From Rhodospirillales bacterium (GTDB lineage Bacteria > Pseudomonadota > Alphaproteobacteria > Rhodospirillales_A > Casp-alpha2), in NCBI GenBank assembly GCA_016763915.1, contig JAESSX010000249.1, positions 1 through 11,527 on the forward strand: a stretch of 11,527 nt of DNA. The letters are read 5' to 3'. Every line of letters begins with the position of its first letter. The first letter of the stretch is position 1. A program made the translations under genes and the position numbers. This document shows, piece by piece, positions 6,297 to 11,527 of the stretch. The notes under the pieces were generated by a model that was given only the letters and a program-made list of their open reading frames with translations, searched no databases and was not told where the DNA came from.

Positions 6297-6312
6297 CCCG
6301 ATATAACCCGAT
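6293..6312 (+). repeat. Tandem 10-base duplication before lysA
   Basis: ATAACCCGAT occurs twice in direct tandem, covering the stop codon of the lipoprotein gene and the start of the 31-base gap before lysA. The second copy ends next to the lysA ribosome binding site AAGG (6314-6317). It is probably a small slippage duplication. Confidence 0.6.
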
Positions 6313-6327
6313 CAAGGTTCGTGCGCT

Positions 6328-7623
6328 ATGGATCACTTCCAATATCAGAATGGTGAATTGCACGCCGAGGCGGTGCCGGTCCGGGAAATCGCCGAGCGCG
6401 TGGGCACGCCTTTTTACTGCTATTCGACGGCCACCCTGGAACACCATTACCGGGTGTTCAGCGAGGCCGTGCGGGGGCTGGACGCCACCGTTTGCTTTGC
6501 CGTCAAGGCCAATTCCAATATCGCCGTGATCGCGACGCTGGCGCGCCTCGGCGCCGGCGCCGACGTTGTCTCGTCGGGCGAAATGAAGCGCGCCCTGGTG
6601 GCCGGCGTCGCGCCGTCGAAGATCGTCTTTTCCGGCGTCGGCAAGACGGCGGACGAAATGGCCGCGGCCCTGAAAGCCGGGGTGCTGCAGATCAACGTGG
6701 AATCGCTGCCCGAACTGGAGATGCTGTCCGGCGTGGCGGTTTCGCGGGGCATCGAGGCCAAGGTCGCCATCCGCGTCAACCCGGACGTGGACGCCCGGAC
6801 CCATGAGAAGATCGCCACCGGTAAAAGCGAAAACAAGTTCGGCGTCGAATGGGCGGACGCGCCGGAGGCCTACGCGCGCGCGGCCCGATTGCCGGGCATC
6901 CGCGTCACCGGCGTCGCCGTGCATATCGGTTCGCAGATTCTGGACCTGGAACCGTTTCGCAAGGCGTACGGGTTGGTGGCCGGTCTTGTGGCGGAGCTTC
7001 GCAGCGCCGGACACGCCATCGAACACCTGGACCTGGGCGGCGGGCTCGGCATTCCCTATTCAGGCGAACAACCGCCGAGCCCACAGGAATACGGCGCCAT
7101 GGTGCAATCGGTGGTCGGCGGCCTGGGGTGCAAGGTGTTTTTCGAGCCGGGACGGTTGATTGCCGGCAACGCGGGGATTCTGGTGACCCGCGTGATCCGC
7201 GTTAAGGACGGTGTGAGCCGCTCGTTCGTCATCGTCGATGCGGCGATGAACGACCTGATCCGTCCGACCCTGTACGACGCCCATCACGACATCCAGCCCG
7301 TGGCCGAAGCCGCCGCCGACGGCGAACAGGCGGTGTTCGAGGTGGTCGGGCCGATCTGCGAAACCGGAGACACCTTCGGCACGCCCCGGGCGCTGCCCGT
7401 TACCGGACCCGGGGATCTGCTGGCCATCCGCACCGCCGGAGCCTATGGCGCGGTGATGGCGTCGACCTACAACACGCGCCCGCTGGTGCCCGAGGTGCTG
7501 GTCAACGCAGACGGCTTTTCGGTGATCCGGGACCGGGTCACCGTTGATGACATGCTGTCCCGCGAACAGCTTCCCGACTGGTTGGGAGATGACGCGGCCC
7601 TTCGCCGCGAGGCCGGCGAATGA
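6328..7623 (+). CDS. lysA: Diaminopimelate decarboxylase
   Basis: PLP-dependent cytoplasmic enzyme that decarboxylates meso-2,6-diaminopimelate to L-lysine, the last step of bacterial lysine synthesis. The 431-residue chain has the fold-type III alanine-racemase-like barrel with CFAVKANSN (PLP Schiff-base lysine K60), HIGSQI (H199), the phosphate-binding LGGGLG and EPGR (E273). The C-terminal domain carries CETGDTFG with C344, the cysteine that reaches the partner subunit's active site, and GAYGAVMASTYN (about 371-382) with the conserved tyrosine. All key residues are present. The start ATG at 6328 has AAGG about 10 bases upstream. It follows the LptM-like gene by 31 bases and its TGA overlaps the TIGR02302 start (ATGA), so it sits inside the argH operon. 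No regulatory leader such as a lysine riboswitch is visible in the gap. Confidence 0.97.
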   Translation: MDHFQYQNGELHAEAVPVREIAERVGTPFYCYSTATLEHHYRVFSEAVRGLDATVCFAVKANSNIAVIATLARLGAGADVVSSGEMKRALVAGVAPSKIVFSGVGKTADEMAAALKAGVLQINVESLPELEMLSGVAVSRGIEAKVAIRVNPDVDARTHEKIATGKSENKFGVEWADAPEAYARAARLPGIRVTGVAVHIGSQILDLEPFRKAYGLVAGLVAELRSAGHAIEHLDLGGGLGIPYSGEQPPSPQEYGAMVQSVVGGLGCKVFFEPGRLIAGNAGILVTRVIRVKDGVSRSFVIVDAAMNDLIRPTLYDAHHDIQPVAEAAADGEQAVFEVVGPICETGDTFGTPRALPVTGPGDLLAIRTAGAYGAVMASTYNTRPLVPEVLVNADGFSVIRDRVTVDDMLSREQLPDWLGDDAALRREAGE

Positions 7624-10169
7624 CCCCCCCCTCCCCGATGCCCGGGCCGGGGGCGTGGCGCAACCGCTACCGGTTGTTCCTGGAACTGGCGCGGGCGGCC
7701 CTGACATGGGAGCGCTTGTGGCGGAGCGTGTGGCCGGCGGTGGGCGTGGCGGCGGTGTTTCTGGCGGTGGCGCTCATGGACTGGCTGCCGATGCTGCCGT
7801 TCTGGCTGCATTCGCTGATCCTCATCGGTTTCGCGGCGGCTTGCGGGTTCCTGGTGCGGGGCGCCGTGGCCGGGTTCCGGGCGGTTGACGAAAAAACCGC
7901 CGAACGCCGCCTCGAGCAGGACAGCGCACTCGAACACCGGCCGTTGACGGCGCTGAACGACCGCCTGGCGGTGGGCATCGATACGCCGGGGGCGGAAAGC
8001 CTGTGGCGGGTGCATTTGTCGCGCATGGCCGAGGCGGCTTCGGTCCTGCGTGTGGCGTGGCCGTCGCCGGGCCTGGCGAGGTTCGATCCTTACGGATTGC
8101 GGGCGGTGGCCGGGCTGTTGTTGGTCATCGGTCTGGCCGCCGCCGGTGGCGACGCCATGGGGCGTCTTGAGCGCGCCCTCGTGCCGAATATGAATGTCGG
8201 GCTGAACGGGCCGTTCGAGCTTAATATCTGGATCACGCCGCCGGCCTATACCGGCCTGGCGCCGATCTTTCTCGAAGGCCGCGACGCGTTAATGGTTTCG
8301 TCGTCCGGGGACGGCCCGGCCCGGCCCCCGGTCAGGGTTCCCGTCGGGTCGACCCTGCTGGCCCAGTCCGCGGGCTCCCGGCAAGCGCCGGTGCTGGCTC
8401 TCGGCCCCCGCACCATCCAGTTCGCCGCCATTGGCTTATCCGAAAAAGAGGATGAAAAAGGCGTCAGTTACCGCCTGCAGACGGTTTTGGGGGACGCCGA
8501 CCGGTCCGCCGACCGTATCGAGGTCAACCTGGGGTCTGTTTCCCTTGCCCGCTGGCCGTTGCAGGTTGCCGCCGACGGCGCGCCGCAAGTGGAATTCACC
8601 CGCGCTCCGGCGCGCGCCGGGCGGGCCCAGTTGCGGCTGGAATATGAAGCCCGGGACGATTACGGGCTGGCCGGGCTGCAGGTGGTGATCCGCCATCCGG
8701 ACGGTCTCACGGTGCCCGGCAAACGGGGAAGCGACGGCGCCGCCATTCGCGCCGAACTGGCGTTGCCGGGACTGGGCTCGAAAAAGGTGGAAGGGTCCAG
8801 CCTGCAGGATTTCAGCGCCCACCCGTGGGCCGGGCTGGTGGTGCTGGTGCGCCTCCAGGTGCTGGATGCGCGCGGCCAGGCCGGGGAAAGCGACGCGGTG
8901 CGGATCGTCCTGCCCGAGCGGGTGTTCAACCATCCCGTCGCCCGCGCCATCGTCGGCGCCCGCAAGATGCTGAACAAGCCGGACCCGGAGGTGGTGGATC
9001 GGGTGGGGGTGATTCTCGACAACCTGATCCGCCGTCCCAAACATTTTTTCGACGACACCGTGGTCTTCCTGGCGCTCAGCGTCGCCACCAGCCGGCTTAT
9101 CCACGACGGCTCCGACGAGGCCATCGGCACGGTGCAGGCGTTGTTGTGGGAAACCGCGCTGCGCATCGAAGATGGGGAATTCTCCATCGCCGAACGCGAT
9201 CTGCGAAAGCTCCAGGAAGAGCTGCAGCGGGCGTTGAAGAACGGCAAGGACAAGGCCGAAATCGAGCGCCTGATGAACGCGTTGCAGCGCGCGCTCGACA
9301 CATACATGCGGGCGTTGTCCGAACAAATGCAGAAACTAGGCCTCGATCAATTGCCTTTGGCGCCCAATTCCAACTCCGTCGACAGCACCGATTTGCAGAG
9401 GATGATCGAAGAAGCGCGGGACCTCGCCAACATCGGTTCGCTGGACGCCGCCCGGGCCATGCTGTCGAACCTGCAACGCATGCTGGACAGCATTAAAAAC
9501 GGCATCCAGCGGGGCAGACCCAACGAACAGATCGCCAAAGCCCGCCGCCTGATGGACGATCTCCGCAAGCTGACCCGGCGCCAGCAACAGGCCCTTGAAG
9601 AGACCTATAAACGCTACCGTCAGCGCCTGTCCCAAGGCGCCATGCCCCAGCGTCCCGAACAGGGCCGGGGCGATAAGGGCGAGGCCCCCGGCACGTCGGA
9701 ACAACGCGAACTGCGCGGCAGCCTGGGCCGGTTGATGCTGGGCATGGACGACATCATGGGCGGCATTCCGGAATCCTTCGGCCAGGCCGAACGGGCCATG
9801 AAAGACGCCATCAAGGCCCTGAAGGACGGCCAGGCGCGCAAGGCGGTCCAGGCGCAGACCCGGGCGCTGGATCATCTGCGCAAGGGGGCCGGGCGCATGG
9901 CCGAAAGACTGGCCCGGAGCATGGCCGGCGCCTTCGGGTTCGGGCCCGGACGCCAGGGCCGCCAATCCGGCCCCGGGTATGATCCCTTCGGACGCCGCCC
10001 GGGCGGGGCCTTCGGGGGCTCCATCGACGAGAACGGCGTGCGAATCCCCAGCCATTCCGAGCGCCGCAGGGCGCGGGAATTGCTCGACGAATTGCGCCGC
10101 CGCGCGGGCGAGTTCCATCGCCCGGTCCCGGAACGGGACTACATCGAGCGCCTCATCAAACGCTTCTGA
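7620..10169 (+). CDS. TIGR02302/DUF4175 family membrane protein
   Basis: A large alphaproteobacterial protein of unknown function; its 849 residues match the usual family length of about 850. Three hydrophobic segments lie near the N-terminus, at about 37-55, 58-80 and 159-176. A long, probably periplasmic part follows. Residues about 190-430 look beta-rich, with family-like phrases ITPPAYTG near 215 and EARDDYGLAGL near 343. From about 437 (VFNHPVARAIVGARKML) onward it is mostly helical and charged, with coiled-coil-like stretches between about 520 and 710 (LRKLQEELQRALKNGKDKAE). A Gly/Arg/Pro-rich low-complexity segment around 765-800 precedes a conserved-looking end (SERRRARELLDELRRRAGE, then ERDYIERLIKRF). 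The start overlaps the lysA stop (ATGA), so it is co-translated with lysA. The persistent link to lysA and the membrane topology hint at an envelope role, but no catalytic motif is seen. Confidence 0.92.
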   Translation: MTPPSPMPGPGAWRNRYRLFLELARAALTWERLWRSVWPAVGVAAVFLAVALMDWLPMLPFWLHSLILIGFAAACGFLVRGAVAGFRAVDEKTAERRLEQDSALEHRPLTALNDRLAVGIDTPGAESLWRVHLSRMAEAASVLRVAWPSPGLARFDPYGLRAVAGLLLVIGLAAAGGDAMGRLERALVPNMNVGLNGPFELNIWITPPAYTGLAPIFLEGRDALMVSSSGDGPARPPVRVPVGSTLLAQSAGSRQAPVLALGPRTIQFAAIGLSEKEDEKGVSYRLQTVLGDADRSADRIEVNLGSVSLARWPLQVAADGAPQVEFTRAPARAGRAQLRLEYEARDDYGLAGLQVVIRHPDGLTVPGKRGSDGAAIRAELALPGLGSKKVEGSSLQDFSAHPWAGLVVLVRLQVLDARGQAGESDAVRIVLPERVFNHPVARAIVGARKMLNKPDPEVVDRVGVILDNLIRRPKHFFDDTVVFLALSVATSRLIHDGSDEAIGTVQALLWETALRIEDGEFSIAERDLRKLQEELQRALKNGKDKAEIERLMNALQRALDTYMRALSEQMQKLGLDQLPLAPNSNSVDSTDLQRMIEEARDLANIGSLDAARAMLSNLQRMLDSIKNGIQRGRPNEQIAKARRLMDDLRKLTRRQQQALEETYKRYRQRLSQGAMPQRPEQGRGDKGEAPGTSEQRELRGSLGRLMLGMDDIMGGIPESFGQAERAMKDAIKALKDGQARKAVQAQTRALDHLRKGAGRMAERLARSMAGAFGFGPGRQGRQSGPGYDPFGRRPGGAFGGSIDENGVRIPSHSERRRARELLDELRRRAGEFHRPVPERDYIERLIKRF

Positions 10170-10353
10170 CCGGAGACGCAGGCGTCTCGGCGCTTTTGGT
10201 CCGGTCGTCTGCCGCCGAATTCAACAGCGCCAGTAGCCGGACCGTCATGTCCGCCAGCCGGCAGTGGGCGCCGGCAACGCGAAGCCGTGCGCCGAACCAG
10301 GAACGCCGGTTCGGCGGCGGCAGCGGCGCGGGGCCGCGGGATGGCATCATCAT
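10156..10353 (-). CDS. Possible 65-aa hypothetical protein
   Basis: A small minus-strand ORF with three consecutive ATG codons at its start and AAGGA 10 bases before the first (complement of 10364-10368). That is a better translation signal than most ORFs this short have by chance. The product is basic. It has a proline-rich start (PAPLPPPNRRSWFG), a central stretch rich in Ala/Leu/Arg that could be an amphipathic helix (ARLRVAGAHCRLADMTVRLLALL), and a polar tail. There is no signal peptide or recognised domain. Its last 14 bases overlap the end of the TIGR02302 gene and the operon hairpin lies inside it. It reads in the same direction as the DUF3426-type gene about 270 bases upstream. I do not recognise it, and in DNA this GC-rich a chance ORF is a serious alternative. 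Confidence 0.4.
   Translation of the reverse strand: MMMPSRGPAPLPPPNRRSWFGARLRVAGAHCRLADMTVRLLALLNSAADDRTKSAETPASPVRSV
10170..10197 (+). terminator. Terminator-like hairpin after the argH-lysA operon
   Basis: GAGACGC (10173-10179) and GCGTCTC (10182-10188) form a perfect dyad (6 bp with a CAGG loop) three bases after the TIGR02302 stop. It is followed by GGCGC and then only four T residues (10194-10197). The short and distant T-run makes it a weak intrinsic terminator, but its position is right for the operon end. Confidence 0.5.
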
Positions 10354-10619
10354 CGGTTAAGGTTCCTTCTTCGCCTGTTGATCGGAACCCCGGCTCTTTG
10401 GCGGCCGGTGGCGCCGAAACCTGTCGCTGTTGAAAGCAGCAAGATTCGCGCCATTTCGGCGCAGGCAGACCTGCGGCGCGGATTGCCCTGGAAAACCGGC
10501 CTTTTTCTGTATCGATGGAGGATTGGAACCGAAGGGGGGCGCTGAGAAAAATGTTCCCCGCCGGAGGACGACCGGCAACAATTGCCCGCCCGCGTGACGC
10601 CCGGGGCCTTAAGCGGCGG
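10354..10619. other. Intergenic stretch without convincing genes
   Basis: These 266 bases lie downstream of the DUF3426-type gene and upstream of the 65-aa ORF. Short reading frames exist on both strands (for example 10357-10581 minus), but they lack ribosome binding sites and protein-like composition. There are two small dyads, CGCAGG-CAGA-CCTGCG at 10460-10475 and GCCGG/CCGGC around 10562-10578, neither followed by a T-run on either strand. No clear terminator for the minus-strand gene and no recognisable promoter were found. Confidence 0.55.

Positions 10620-11527
<908 letters not shown>

Noticed and set aside
8436..9326. 296-codon minus-strand frame opposite the TIGR02302 gene
   Set aside because: Same GC-driven shadow effect, with His/Gln-rich low-quality sequence.
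10264..10545. 93-codon plus-strand frame in the intergenic gap
   Set aside because: No ribosome binding site, Arg/Trp-rich chance composition, and it runs through the region carrying the better-supported minus-strand ORF.
10357..10581. 74-codon minus-strand frame starting at TTG
   Set aside because: Weak start, no Shine-Dalgarno, composition not protein-like, and it ends inside the ribosome binding region of the 65-aa ORF.

Overview
The window is GC-rich, densely coded chromosomal DNA whose gene content points to an alphaproteobacterium, most likely of the Rhodospirillales type. The evidence is a TIGR02302/DUF4175 protein, which is known only from Alphaproteobacteria, in an argH - small lipoprotein - lysA - TIGR02302 cluster. 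A zinc-ribbon/DUF3426-type protein lies nearby, and a DUF1127 protein and a three-domain Xaa-Pro aminopeptidase are also present. I see no transposase, phage gene, tRNA, rRNA or CRISPR array, so this looks like core genome rather than an accessory island.

Layout. (1) Positions 1-1758, minus strand: an Xaa-Pro aminopeptidase that runs off the left edge. A single-base frameshift at about 170/171 removes its last metal ligand. (2) Positions 1759-1987: a divergent intergenic region with two perfect short inverted repeats. (3) 1988-2356, plus: a DUF1127 protein, followed by a strong intrinsic terminator. (4) 2480-3560, plus: a structured leader, then a secreted YVTN beta-propeller protein. Its terminator hairpin is built partly from the last codons of the convergent gene. 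(5) 4551-3614, minus: a two-gene unit of a TlpA-like thioredoxin with a TTG start and a small lipoprotein joined by an ATGA overlap. (6) 4588-10169, plus: argH, a short LptM-like lipoprotein, lysA and a TIGR02302 membrane protein. Two of its three junctions are ATGA overlaps and the third is a 31-nt gap. (7) 10170-10619: a terminator-like hairpin, a possible 65-aa minus-strand ORF with a good ribosome binding site, and about 270 bases with nothing convincing. (8) 10620-11527, minus: the C-terminal part of a Pro/Glu-rich single-span protein of DUF3426 type, cut by the right edge.

How the genes fit together. argH makes arginine from argininosuccinate and lysA makes lysine from meso-diaminopimelate, so the plus-strand operon joins two amino-acid end steps with two envelope proteins. 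The TlpA-like thioredoxin and its coupled lipoprotein, which has two cysteines besides the lipidated one, form a plausible periplasmic redox pair. The remaining genes look independent.

I do not see convincing evidence for a wholly new system. The points most worth a second look are the aminopeptidase frameshift, the leader of the beta-propeller gene, the TlpA-lipoprotein pair and the 65-aa ORF.
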